Source of the DNA: Cafeteria roenbergensis
Lineage: Eukaryota > Sar > Bigyra > Bicosoecida > Cafeteriaceae
Direction: 5' to 3'
Length of the DNA: 64,000 nucleotides
Assembly: GCA_008330645.1 (NCBI GenBank)
Contig: VLTN01000003.1
Coordinates: 62,001-126,000, forward strand
The notes below the pieces were generated by a model. The model ran no database searches, was not told the DNA's origin, and saw only the letters and a list, made by a program, of their open reading frames with translations. Both the position numbers and the translations under genes were made by a program. The first letter of the stretch is position 1. Each line of letters begins with the position of its first letter. This document shows positions 38,601 through 47,539 of this stretch, in pieces.

Positions 38601-40388
38601 GAGAGGGGCAGCGCTGAGCTCGCCGCAGCAGCTGGGGCGCCGCCCGCTGTGACGTTCCTCCCTGCTATGCCTGCCGCTTCCACGCCGCTTGTCTGGGATT
38701 CCGTGGGCGCGGCCGGGGCGGAGGATGCCCAGTCTGCACGCCGGGGGAGCGGTCAGGCGGAGGCGGAGGCGCTCAGGCTCCCGGCTGCCCCGCCAGCATC
38801 GGACGTGTTCGCGGACCTGCCGCCGGTGCCCGAGGCGGCTTGGCAGCCTTGCGTGCTGGCCCGAGCAAGCGACCTGGCCTCTCAAGGACCGGAGCGTGCC
38901 GAGTGGGCCGTGACCGTGCCGGCTGCTCTGGTGGACGGCGGCCGGTGGAATCGCGCACCGGGCGCGCTGGGTCGGCCGTGCGAAGCCCACGCCGAGGCGC
39001 TGGAAGGGGAGCCAGCCTGGACCGCGGGCCTGGACGTTTGCTGGTGCCTTGGGCCCGGAGGGTGGCGAGACGGCGTCGTGGCCTCTCAGGCGTTCCGGTT
39101 CGAGTCGTGCCCGTCGCTGTCCGAGGTGGCGGCAGTGGTCCACGCCCGCAGACCAGCGCCGGGGGGCCTGGCGCTTCCATTCGCCCCGCAAAGGGGCGAC
39201 GTGCTCTCAATCAGCCCAGCTGACACTGGGAGGGCCGTCGCGGCCTGCATCCGCGGGGGAATCGCCGCTCAAGAGTGCCCGCCAGAGATTTCGCACGTCT
39301 CCGACGTGCCCGCACCCGTGGTGGCCGGCGAGTACGACGGGGTCCGATTCGCGCCGCCGAGCGCCGCCCAGGCTGGCCTCGCACTCGCAGAAACAGCCGC
39401 CCCAGCCGCTGAGGCTCCTGCGAAGATTGCGGCAGCGGTGGACGCGTCGGCCAGGTTTCCGCTGGCGCTGGAGTGTCGCGGCGTGCTGGTTGCGGACTGG
39501 CCAGGGCCCCTTGGTCGCGCGCTCCAAGCCTCTGGCGGCGAGGCGCGCGTTCCTCCGGAGCACAGCGGGGCAGTCCCAGAGGGCCCAGAGGTGCACGCCT
39601 CGCGAGCAGACGGGCTGTTCGCCTCGCTGCGGCGGCGTGCGTGCCGGCTGGCGGCAGAAGGAGTCGCGGTCGCTGCAGCAATTGCAGACGCGACCGTCAC
39701 CGACCGTGCTCGAGGAGCTTGCGAGGCGCGAGAGTCTCTTGCGGAGGAGCACCCCAGCGGTGCCGGCGTGTCCAGGGCCGCAGCTGCTGCAGCGGTCCCT
39801 GTGTGGGTGCTTGACAGCAGCTGCCCCAAGACCGCGTCAAGCAGCTCGGTGGCGGACGCAGCAGCTGACGCCCTTGAGGTGGCCGTGTCAAGGGGGTGCC
39901 GGGCCGCCGATTCCTGCATCCGAAAGGCGAGCGCCAGCCTCTGCTCAAGCCTCGGGCTCGCAGCGGAGGAGGCAGCGACCGGAGGAGTTGAATTTCGCGG
40001 CCGCCTCCGAGTTGAGCTTTCGGACGCGGCCGCTGCATGCAGGCCTCCGCCGCTCGCAGCGGCAGCAGTGGGCTGCGCCGCAAACGCGGTGAGTTGCCCC
40101 CCCCGCGCAGACTTTCCAGGTGTGGATCGGCAACTGACCCAGAGGCATTGCCGGGAGGACTGCGTGCCGTTTGCAAACGCTCGCGTGCTTGCCGCCTCGG
40201 CGCCTCCCCTGGCAGGGGCTGGGCCCCACGCGCTTGGCGACGTGGAGTGCGCGCTGGACTTTGCGCCCCCAGGGAGCGCACGCGAAGGCTGGGCGGGCTC
40301 CGCCTCGGCTGTCGTTTGCTGCGTGTCCCGAGCACTTGAGCCTGTTGCGCTGGCGGTGCGCTCAGCGGCAAAAATGGGCACCCGCTGA
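35694..40388 (+). CDS. Acidic repeat protein with signal peptide and one membrane span
   Basis: Single exon, 1564 aa. The ATG at 35694 gives a signal peptide (RAAVALLCAAALFATASHAL); a non-ATG frame upstream was ignored. Residues about 275-570 form an acidic tandem array of 20-24-residue units (EHEG, Glu run, AAAVTAAAGTGSL or ...GAASL). A single hydrophobic span (TAAIFALALVLCAEVATGFI, about 645-666) is followed by a basic stop-transfer-like segment, suggesting a type I membrane protein. The C-terminal 900 residues are acidic and Ala/Gly-rich, with one more ordered-looking patch (CLAVVSTAHAGLGWLLQGLR, TRIVLVLVGGGECG) near 720-755. No family is recognised. Surface, scale or wall association is possible because of the acid repeats, but that is a guess. 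Confidence 0.7.
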   Translation: MPSHWGRGCGARAAVALLCAAALFATASHALSAADVRARRLGQLKGLGDADRIRELIESRRRSRAAVAAAAEERDRRFERLLGANAGLDLSEVPPTADTRSVGPDGGESTVIDPAPGSGRAVVGPVNSVRDKLSQGRAAVKGDDEAPAPPPTATEEAWSAEVSALLPGFRGEGVEAAVSISSLAPSPQHERPPPAQAGNAQGSGVGPLSAGNGTGEAEVVGLDSRASGSASARGPVFGHADSSEMGLDRAYSKAAAWAPSSASPGSSNMSVARADAEAAVTAAAGAASLEEQGGEAEAMTAAAGAASLEHEGEEEEEEEAAAVTAAAGTGSLEHEGEEEEEAAAVTAAAGTGSLEHEGEEKEAAAVTAAAGAASLEHEGEEEEEEAAAVTAAAGTGSLEHEGEEEEEEAAAVTAAAGTGSLEHEGEEEEAAAVTAAAGAASLEHEEEEEAAAVTAAAGTGSLEHEGEEKEAAAVTAAAGAASLEHEGEEEEEEAAAVTAAAGTGSLEHEGEEEEEEAAAVTAAAGTGSLEHEGEEEEAAAVTAAAGAASLEHEEEEEAAAVTAAAGTGSLPPAEQPALGELQRRGSDAVQRTAAPAVADVVGSMPDQSTLEDQAWPGAPTRPSHAEAPGVCSPPESGSPTWEAGAASTAAIFALALVLCAEVATGFIRKATRESREQAAARSERELSSAYDAWAGKAAPLAPAAAQQAPQPRPPPCLAVVSTAHAGLGWLLQGLRTTLPGTRIVLVLVGGGECGSHEGSTGLYGGQGAKEAVEVAHAVHAAQMQLEEQDDRAGEGTSHAAAAAITSGSELSPALALDGTMGSVDYVAEPASATKAVLDALDKQGGQAWGGGVWDGVSVEAAQQGGGSGEHWDDATAEFSGGDFWGEAQEPHGGGGGSYAASDDAFGEWLAGEGAASQGHPAEGPDSLDPAACAEGAVLGDDCGAHHDSPVDAEEAVAGAGDSQTEGANAERGSAELAAAAGAPPAVTFLPAMPAASTPLVWDSVGAAGAEDAQSARRGSGQAEAEALRLPAAPPASDVFADLPPVPEAAWQPCVLARASDLASQGPERAEWAVTVPAALVDGGRWNRAPGALGRPCEAHAEALEGEPAWTAGLDVCWCLGPGGWRDGVVASQAFRFESCPSLSEVAAVVHARRPAPGGLALPFAPQRGDVLSISPADTGRAVAACIRGGIAAQECPPEISHVSDVPAPVVAGEYDGVRFAPPSAAQAGLALAETAAPAAEAPAKIAAAVDASARFPLALECRGVLVADWPGPLGRALQASGGEARVPPEHSGAVPEGPEVHASRADGLFASLRRRACRLAAEGVAVAAAIADATVTDRARGACEARESLAEEHPSGAGVSRAAAAAAVPVWVLDSSCPKTASSSSVADAAADALEVAVSRGCRAADSCIRKASASLCSSLGLAAEEAATGGVEFRGRLRVELSDAAAACRPPPLAAAAVGCAANAVSCPPRADFPGVDRQLTQRHCREDCVPFANARVLAASAPPLAGAGPHALGDVECALDFAPPGSAREGWAGSASAVVCCVSRALEPVALAVRSAAKMGTR
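36516..37403 (+). repeat. Acidic coding minisatellite with 324-bp higher-order duplication
   Basis: Fourteen copies of a TAAAG-centred unit (60-72 bp, varying in the number of GAG codons) lie inside the acidic membrane protein gene. A block of five units (36756-37079) is followed at once by a second block (37080-37403) with the same five unit types in the same order and lengths (21, 23, 23, 21, 20 codons). The two blocks differ at only a few bases, so the duplication is recent. Confidence 0.92.
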
Positions 40389-41496
40389 GCACAGCACGCC
40401 TCCGAGGTGCAGCCTGCTACGTGTGTGCGCAATCAGCGACCGAACGCGCCACGCTTGAAGGCCGGCAGGCGGCGGTCGAGGCGCACGCGCCCCGTCGCAC
40501 GCGTCGAGCGACTGGAACGCCGGGCCGATCGACGATCCCCAAGTGGAGCAGTTGCTCTGAGGCAGCCACGTCGTTGGCGTCACTACTCCACAAAAAGTCG
40601 ACTGAGCCCTTCCTGCCCCCTTGCGTGGTGCCAGACAGGCGCAGTGCCTTGCTTCTTGCTCGTCCTGGCCCTGGCTTCAGGTGAGACCCGCGCGGGCGCG
40701 GCTACGGCCGGTTGAGGGCGCCTTTGCGGGGTGACGAGCAGACTGCAGGTCTCACGTGCAGCGGGACAGGCACGGCGTCGGAGGCCAGGTCATTGCCCAT
40801 CCCTCCGCCCGGCGGGTCCGCGCCGCGCCGCCCGACCCTTGGCGCGCGTGCCTACGCCACGCTGGGTTTGGCCGGGGCGCCGCGTTGGGGAGCAAGGTCG
40901 CGATTCGTGGCGGCGTGGAGTTGAGATGTCAGGAGCAGTCAGCGCGATGCTTCCATGGCATCGTAGCGCCACCCAATGGGCCCCAGAGCGCCCAGGCCGG
41001 GTTCCAGGCGTTGGCTCCCGTATTGGGCTTTGGCGGGGGCAGCGAGGCGGGGGCGGGGGTCGGGCGCTCAAGACTGCTGCCAGTGGCCCGTCGCGTGGTG
41101 CCCGCTCCCCATCTCCCTCGAGTCCTCGACTCGCGCTGCCGTCAGCTGGGCCGCCGGGAGGCCTGCTTGCGCGTTGCGCCAGCGCCACTTGCGATGGCTG
41201 CGTTACAGCGTCGCATCCGTGGCGATGCGCCGCCGAGGGGCGGGCGGACTGGTGGGAACAACGATGACAAAGCGGCGCCCGCACGCGGACGTGGCGTTCC
41301 GAATCCTTCTGTCAGGCCCTGCGGGCCGCCCTGCGAGGTCCGGGTCCCCGCACCCCTACCGTAAAGCGCATCCAATCTTGGTTGTTTCGGTGCTCGGCGC
41401 CCGCCGGCAAGCGAGTCCAGTTGCCGCGGCCGCAACACTAGCGCCTTGAGCTTCCTTCCTTTGCCGACTTGAAGCCGCAGTCCCCAGAGCTCTCGG
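40389..41496. other. Long intergenic region, no supported gene
   Basis: This stretch of 1.1 kb lies between the acidic membrane protein and the aureochrome (both plus). A donor-like site (cag|gtgaga at 40680) follows a hydrophobic frame, but no ATG opens it. Overlapping short frames occur at 41193-41364 (MAALQRRIRGDAPPRGG and on) and 41264-41449 (MTKRRPHADVAFRILL and on); both look half-plausible and neither has a supporting splice or homology signal. It likely includes a long aureochrome 5' UTR or promoter. Confidence 0.4.
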
Positions 41497-44059
41497 ATGA
41501 TGCACGCGCACTTCAGCACCCCGTCTTCGCAAGCGGGTGGAGCGTTGGCTTACCGTCCCCCTCCTGGCTCGTACGCGGCCCGCGGGAGCTTCGCAACGGC
41601 GACGGACGCGACTTCTGCGGCGACGGCCCTTGCAGGGATGCACCGAGGGCAGCAGCTGCAGCACCAGCACCAGCACCAAGTGCAGCAGCGCCAAGTGCAC
41701 CCGCACGAAGCACACCCACCGCATCAATCTGCCAGGTCGGATGCCTTTGGGCACGCGCCCATGCAGTTCTCCTCGATGCACATGGCCCACCCATCTGCAA
41801 TGTCGGTGCCGTATTACATGTCAGGCGGCCAAGCCGGCGCCGGCCACGCACTGCATGCCCAGCAGCAGCAGCAGCCTCAGCAGCAGCAGTGGGTTCACGT
41901 TTCCCAGGTTCCCGATCGAAGCCAGGACCGCTTCGTGCCATATGCGGGGCACGCGCCCGCAGGGTACTTCGATGCGACACCTGCAGGCGCTCATCCCGGA
42001 GCACGTGGTCTGGCGTTTGCCGACACCTCGGCGTTTCACGCGGCCGCAGCATCGTCAGCGATGACCGCCCACGGCGCGGGTGCAGACGCCGGCGCCAAGG
42101 CGGCAGCAGCAGATGGCGCCGCCGCTGCTCCTGGCAGCCCCAGGATGCGGTCTGCGGCAGCAGGCAGGTCTCGCGCATCGTCGGCGGGGTCCGCCTCGTC
42201 CCCAGTTCTGCACAGCGTATCTGCAGAGGCCGACAAGACCGTGTCGGAGATCATGCTCTCGGCGTCCTCGGAGATGCTCTCACTGCTCGACTCGCGCAAT
42301 GTGGATGTCCGCATCCGGAGCATCGTGGCGCGGGCCGAGCAGGAGGCCGCTTCCAAGTTGCAGGCGGCACACCCCGATGACGGTGAGAGGCGTGCGCGCC
42401 GCACCTGGCCAGCGCGCCCACTTGCGGGCATCTGCTCGGGGACGTGACTGGATCCTCCGCTCGCTCCGCTCCGCTCCCCCTTCCCCCCCCCCCGGCGGTG
42501 CTGAGCACCCCCGCGCACGTGAATCAGCGCCCCCGCCCCTGCCCCCGAGCTTCCACCGCGTCCAATCTCCCCCGCCCCCGGCCCCACTTGGTTTCGGTCT
42601 CGCAGACGAGGACAGCGTGCCCGCCAGGCGCCGCAAGGGTGGCTCCGACCGCGCCTCTCGCCGCCGCGAGCTCAACCGCGTCAACGCGAAAAAGAGCCGG
42701 CTGCGCAAGAAGTTCTTCATCGAAGCACTCATCCTGCGCGTTGCCAGGCTGGAGAAGGAGGCCGAGAGCAAGGCAGAGGCCTCCACCCCGGTCAGGCCGG
42801 TGCTCCCGCCGCCTGCAGCATGCGGGGCGGCTCAGCAGCCTGCCGTCCGGTCAACGCACAGCAGCGACTCAACTGCGGCGACCCTCGTTTCAGTCAGTGT
42901 GCCGACCGCCGATCCTTCCACGCACCCCTTCGGCTCAGCCACAGCTCAGTCTGAGCAGGGTGACAGCGGCCGGTCCTCCGCGGGCGGCTCTTCCCCAAGC
43001 GACGCGGCAGCCGCTGCCGTCGCCTCTGCCGGGTCGCCCGGCGCGGGCCTGACCTCAAGCCGCGCCGTGCCCGCCTCCGCGCTCTCGCCCCGTCTCCGAG
43101 ACGCCCTCGTTGTGTCGGGCCCCGACTGGCCCCTCGTGCAGCTCCTCGAGTCCACCTCACAGGCCTTTTGCATCGCCGACCCCTGCTCCCCCGACATGCC
43201 GCTGGCCTACGTCAGCCCGGGCTTTGAGGCCTTGACCGGCTATGTGTCCTCCGAGGCCATCGGGCGCAACTGTCGCTTCCTCCAGGGCCCGGGGACGGAC
43301 AAGTCGGCCACCAGGCGAATGGGCGAGGCCCTCAAGCAAGGGCGCGGGTGCTCGGAGGTGCTGCTCAACTACCGCCGCGACGGCGCCCCCTTCTGGAACC
43401 GCGTGCTCCTGGCCCCCCTCCGCGACTCCACCGGGGCTGTCCGCTCCTTCGTCAGCGTCCAGGCCTGCGTCAGCCGGTCGCTTGCTTCGATCGAGCAAGG
43501 CGGGCCCACCCGGCGCGCCGCAGCAGACCCGGCCGCGCCCAGCGCCCACGGCGGCGAGACACCGTGGGTGCCTTCGGTCAGCGGCCCCATGCGCCCCCAT
43601 GCGCTTGCCCCTCACACCCACGGCAAGTCCGCGGCATCCGCAGCCCTGGAGCGATTCCGCCAGGCCGCGGAGGACGCTGCCGCCGCGTCCACCGTCCCGC
43701 GGTTTCGCGCCGCTGGCCCCACGCGCCCCACAGCCCCGCTCGCCCACGGACCGGCAGTTGTCAGGCCGCCAGCACTTGAGCCCGGGGCCCCGATTGCGTC
43801 GCCAGCAGCGGCAGCTGCGGCCGCGCCGAGTGGCTCCAGCGCCACCGCCGCGTCCTCCGCCTCGTCCGCTGCTGAGACCGCGAGGCGAGCGGATGCGGGA
43901 AGCGCGCCAGCGGCTCCTGGCCGCGCTGCGGTCAAGGGGCACACGCTGAGCGATGCAGACGCTGCGCTAGTCATCGCGCAAATTTCCAACTCGGGGGAGT
44001 CTTCCCCCCCGTCGAGGAAACGCGCTCGCAGCGCCGGGGCCGAGGACAGCCAGGCCTGA
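41497..44059 (+). CDS. Aureochrome (bZIP-LOV blue-light transcription factor)
   Basis: Two exons, join(41497..42382, 42606..44059), give 779 aa. Aureochromes sense blue light through a flavin in the LOV domain and act as dimeric bZIP transcription factors in the nucleus. Exon 1 encodes a disordered Gln/His/Ala/Ser-rich activation-type region. The bZIP follows in exon 2: the basic region RRRELNRVNAKKSRLRKKFF keeps the N-x7-R spacing (N319, R327), then a short leucine-zipper-like helix FIEALILRVARLEKEAE. The LOV core at about 466-580 has QAFCIADPCSPDMPLAYVSP, GFEALTGY and GRNCRFLQGPGTD, with the adduct-forming Cys at 518, then FWNRVLLAPLRDSTGAVRSF. After the LOV come about 200 residues of disordered sequence ending SRKRARSAG. 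bZIP upstream of LOV is the ochrophyte-specific order. The intron has a C-rich acceptor tract. Confidence 0.94.
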
Positions 44060-44457
44060 CCGCGCTTCGAGCAGCTCTCGGCACGATTGTATCTGCGTCC
44101 CCACAGCTGCCTCTGACCGGTTCGCACCTCTTGTGGCAGATGCGAGGAGCCCGGACCGGCAGCCCCTGGCGCTCCTAGTGTGAGTGTGCTCTTGGATCTA
44201 TGCGTGCTGCAGCAGACTCCGTGAACGCAGTGCTTTGCGAAAACGACTGATGTGGAACCACGGCACGGCTATGCTCACGCACTCCGCACCAGCCGTCCCC
44301 GCTCCAAAGCACAGAGGAGACGGACGGTCCTGCTCGGGCCGGGAACAACGCAGCGCGCAAGAAGGACGATTGAACAACAATAGTCTGGCTGAAGGGCCAG
44401 CCGAGAGAGGGGCTCGGGCGGCGGCCCGCGACGGGAGGGCGGGGTGCGGAGCAGTTC
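44060..44457. other. Convergent spacer, no gene seen
   Basis: This 398-bp spacer separates the stops of the aureochrome and the lipidated LRR gene and is somewhat AT-richer than the coding parts. It presumably contains both 3' UTRs. Confidence 0.45.
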
Positions 44458-45769
44458 TCAAAACCCCGGTGGCGCCTTGCAGAAGCCCTTCTTATCGACG
44501 CACACTGCCCGTAGCGCGCGCAGCGTCTCCTTGGTTTCCGCGTCCCTGAACTCGAGCGGGTTCAGCTCCACGTCGATCCGCTCGATCTTTCCCAGCCGCA
44601 GCAGGGCCCCGGGAACGGCACTCAGCTTGTTCTTGCGCATCAGGAGCACCTTGAGGGACTCGCAGTTGCCGAGCTCGTCGGGAATTACCGTGATGCTGTT
44701 GTTGGCGAGGTTGAGCGTGGTCAGAGTCTTGCTGGCGCCCAGCTGCGGCGGGATTGCCACGAGCTTGTTGTCGGACGCAGCCAGGGAGCGCAGGTCGGGG
44801 AGCGAGCCCAGCTCGGCAGGCAACGAAACGAGGCAAGAGCGGGAGGCGTCGAGCAATTGCAGCTTGGGCATGTGGCCGAGCTTGGGCAGCTCGTCGATGA
44901 CCGTCTGGCCGAGCTGCAGCTGCCGGAGGTTCGTCATCCCTTCAAAGCTGGGCAGCGTCACAATCGTGTTGGACATGAGCGCCAGTCGCGTGGCGTTCTT
45001 CCAGGCAGCGGGCTTGAGGAAGGTCTTGAGGCGGTTGCCACCGAAATTCACGTTGTCCAGCTTTTCCAGGCGCTCAAGAGACGGGGGCACGCGGATGAGC
45101 TTGTTGTTGAAGAAGTTTACCTCCTCCAGCGCCTCGCACGTGCACAGCTCCGAGGGGAGCTGCGTCATGCGGTTTTTGTACATGATCAGCCGCCGCAGCA
45201 GGCGGAGCGTGCCCATTTCGGATGGCAACTCCGTAATTTCATTCTGCGGCAGGGCGGGCCACGGGCAAGGCTCGGGGGCTCGGCGTCGGGGACGGACAGG
45301 ACCCTGGGACCCAGCGGCAGCGGGCGAGGGCATGTAGCCCGCCCGAGGCAGCCAGGCACGCAGCAAAACTCGGGAGCAGCAGATTGTGAAGCGGACCGAT
45401 CGCGCTGCCACCCGGCGCTCCCCCGCTCACCTCCGAGGCGTCCAGCTCCTCGAGCTTGTACAGCGCGCCAATGCTCCCGGGCAGGGTCGCCAGGCGGTTC
45501 TCCGCCACGTCTAGAATCCGCAGGTTCACCAGCGCCGAAATGGCGTCTGGGAGGCTCGTCAAGTCGTTGCGCGTGAGCCGAAGCTCGGTGACTGCCGTCT
45601 GGCGCAGCACGGGCATGGGGAAGGCCTCAAGCGCGGGGAACGCTGGAGCGCCTCGCCCGTCTTCCGGCTGCGTCAGGTCGACCACGCCCTTGGGGTCGCG
45701 GATGCGTTCAGCAACGACAGGGTGCAAGCTGCTGTCAGCGCCGACCTGCCGCGAGGATGAGCATCCCAT
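44458..45769 (-). CDS. Leucine-rich-repeat protein with N-terminal lipidation signal
   Basis: Two exons, complement(join(44458..45243, 45431..45769)), give 374 aa. It begins MGCSSSRQVG, a classic myristoylation (Gly2) plus palmitoylation (Cys3) signal, so it should sit on a membrane. About eleven LRRs of the LxxLxLxxNxLxxLP type fill residues about 55-340, for example LRILDVAENRLATLPGSIGA and LTTLNLANNSITVIPDELGN. The intron falls inside an LRR and the join restores it exactly (LEELDASE|NEITELPSEMG), which strongly supports the splice (GTGAGC...CGCAG). The repeats resemble the Ras-suppressor/SHOC2 class of cytosolic LRR scaffolds. A short capping tail ends KGFCKAPPGF. The partner is unknown. 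Confidence 0.88.
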
Positions 45770-46135
45770 GGGCGCTCCAGATTCGGGCTCGAGTCGGGCG
45801 GGGAGGGGGTCGGAGGGGGCCTGGGAATCGAGCGCGAGCGGGACGGGCCCCGGGGGCTGGACGAGCGGTCTTGACGGATGTGACCAGGGCGCGGGCCTGT
45901 TTTGCGGCGTTGCCCCGCCCGGCTTTGGCTGCCGACGGTCGCTTGCGACATCCCGGGCTCTGCCAGCGGGCGCCGGTCGCAGAACGCTCGCTGTCGATTG
46001 GTCGCCCCCCGCTGCTCCCCCAGGACCTCAGCGTCCAGCCTGGCCGGCGGAAGCGCGCCAGCCAATCTGTGGCACGCGTGGCGCCCTGCCCGTGCGCGGT
46101 GCAAGTCTGGCCGACTGTCAAGGCTGCTCGCGGGT
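45770..46135. other. Intergenic, no gene seen
   Basis: This 366-bp spacer lies between the LRR start and the PEX11 stop (both minus) and probably holds the LRR promoter. Confidence 0.4.
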
Positions 46136-47251
46136 TCACTGCGCGCACGCCGCCCACACACCAAGCGCACCGTTGGCCAGGCCGCACACGAGGTACAGCA
46201 GCTCGGAGGGCGTGTCGAGCCCAAACACGCCCGGCCCGGACTGAACCAGCTCGCACAGGGCTCGGGCAAGCGCCACGCGCGCCCAGAGCTCGGCACTGCG
46301 CGCAGCCTCCAGTCCCTTTCCGCTTGCAGGACGACGCCTCCGGGCGCCGTGGGCGGGTGCGTGGTCATCGTCGGCGAGGGCCGAGACGGCGCGGCGGTGC
46401 AGGGGGGACACGGCCGACCGGTCCTCTTCCAGGCTGCGCCGCCGGCGCCGCGCGGCCGCTGCGCCGGCCGCCTCGCTGGCTGCTGCCGCGGCCTCGAGCT
46501 TGGATCGGGCCTCGACGCAGTCTGACAGCTTCCCGCTCGCGGAGATGACGGCGAGGGTGGCGCCCAGCCCCCACGTGATGTCGTTCGCCCGCTCCACCCA
46601 GGCAGGGAGTGACTGCGCTCGCACGGCGGGGGAAGAGCAGGGGGGCGCAGCGCGGCGTGGCGAAGGATACGCAGGGGTGCCAGGTCGGGGAGGGGCACGC
46701 ACGGGCAAGGCGGGTGGCGGGCACTGGCGCTGGGGCCGTTGGCAGGGGTTGAGGACGAGGGCGGCAGCAGCCTGGTGGGGGGACTTGCTCTCGCAAGCCG
46801 GGCCGGCCCACGCCAGGTCAGAGAGCAGGCGAGCAGGGGCTCCAGCGCGGCTCACATCGGGCGAGTCCGACATGCTCGCCAAGAGCTGGAGGTCAGTGGT
46901 GAGGTCGCAAATGAAGTCCGTCACCGCTGCCACGGCTTCACGGACGCGGTCGGGGTTCCCGGGCTCCGCCCAGGCCGACCGAACAGCCTCGCGCATGGCG
47001 AAGAAGTCCGAAATGCAGTCACCCAGGTTCATGACCTTGCGCGAGGTGCCGAGGATTTTGGCCAAGGACTTCAGGTTTGGCGCCACAGCCGTCTTGGGAT
47101 CCTTCTCGCGCACCAGCCCGTTTGCATTTGCCCAAACATACAGCTTCGCACTGTACTGCACGACCTTTAGGGTCTTGGACCGCAGTCCCGGCGAGTCGGA
47201 GAGGGCGTCGCCAAACCACTGCAGCTTGGCAATCGCGTTTGCTCCTGCCAT
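46136..47251 (-). CDS. PEX11: Peroxisomal membrane protein PEX11-like
   Basis: Two exons, complement(join(46136..46612, 46856..47251)), give 290 aa. PEX11 bends peroxisomal membranes and drives peroxisome elongation and division. The start MAGANAIAKLQWFGDALSDS leads to the family amphipathic helices LRSKTLKVVQYSAKLYVWAN and LAKILGTSRKVMNLGDCISD. The splice joins SMSDSPD to SLPAWVERANDITWGLGATL in phase; the intron frame is itself open but reads as Pro/Ala-rich shadow. An Ala/Arg-rich loop is followed by AELWARVALARALCELVQSG and a C-terminal hydrophobic span (LLYLVCGLANGALGVWAACA). Length and layout fit the family. Divergent from the OTU gene, 288 bp away. Confidence 0.85.
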   Translation of the reverse strand: MAGANAIAKLQWFGDALSDSPGLRSKTLKVVQYSAKLYVWANANGLVREKDPKTAVAPNLKSLAKILGTSRKVMNLGDCISDFFAMREAVRSAWAEPGNPDRVREAVAAVTDFICDLTTDLQLLASMSDSPDVSRAGAPARLLSDLAWAGPACESKSPHQAAAALVLNPCQRPQRQCPPPALPVRAPPRPGTPAYPSPRRAAPPCSSPAVRAQSLPAWVERANDITWGLGATLAVISASGKLSDCVEARSKLEAAAAASEAAGAAAARRRRRSLEEDRSAVSPLHRRAVSALADDDHAPAHGARRRRPASGKGLEAARSAELWARVALARALCELVQSGPGVFGLDTPSELLYLVCGLANGALGVWAACAQ

Positions 47252-47539
47252 GGCGGCGAGTCACTTGTTCGGCCGCCGGGGAAGACTGTGCGCAAGGAAC
47301 GAGCGTGCCGCTGTCGGAAAGCTGGCGCCGGGAGAAGCTGCCGGCCGTGGGATCGGCTCCGGGGTGAGCAGGTCGATGGCCGGAACACACGGCGAATTGC
47401 CGCTGCTCTGCCCCGCGCTGCGAGCGACAAGGGCAACAACACACGTGCCCGATCGGCGCTCGTTCACGGCCGCCCCGCCTGGCCCCAGCGCCGCCCGGGC
47501 GGCTATTCAGAGAGCAGCCCCCTGCGCGGCGGACTTGGG
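47252..47539. promoter_or_regulatory. Probable two-way promoter
   Basis: This 288-bp gap separates the divergent ATGs of the PEX11-like and OTUD3-like genes. No motif was recognised. Confidence 0.4.
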
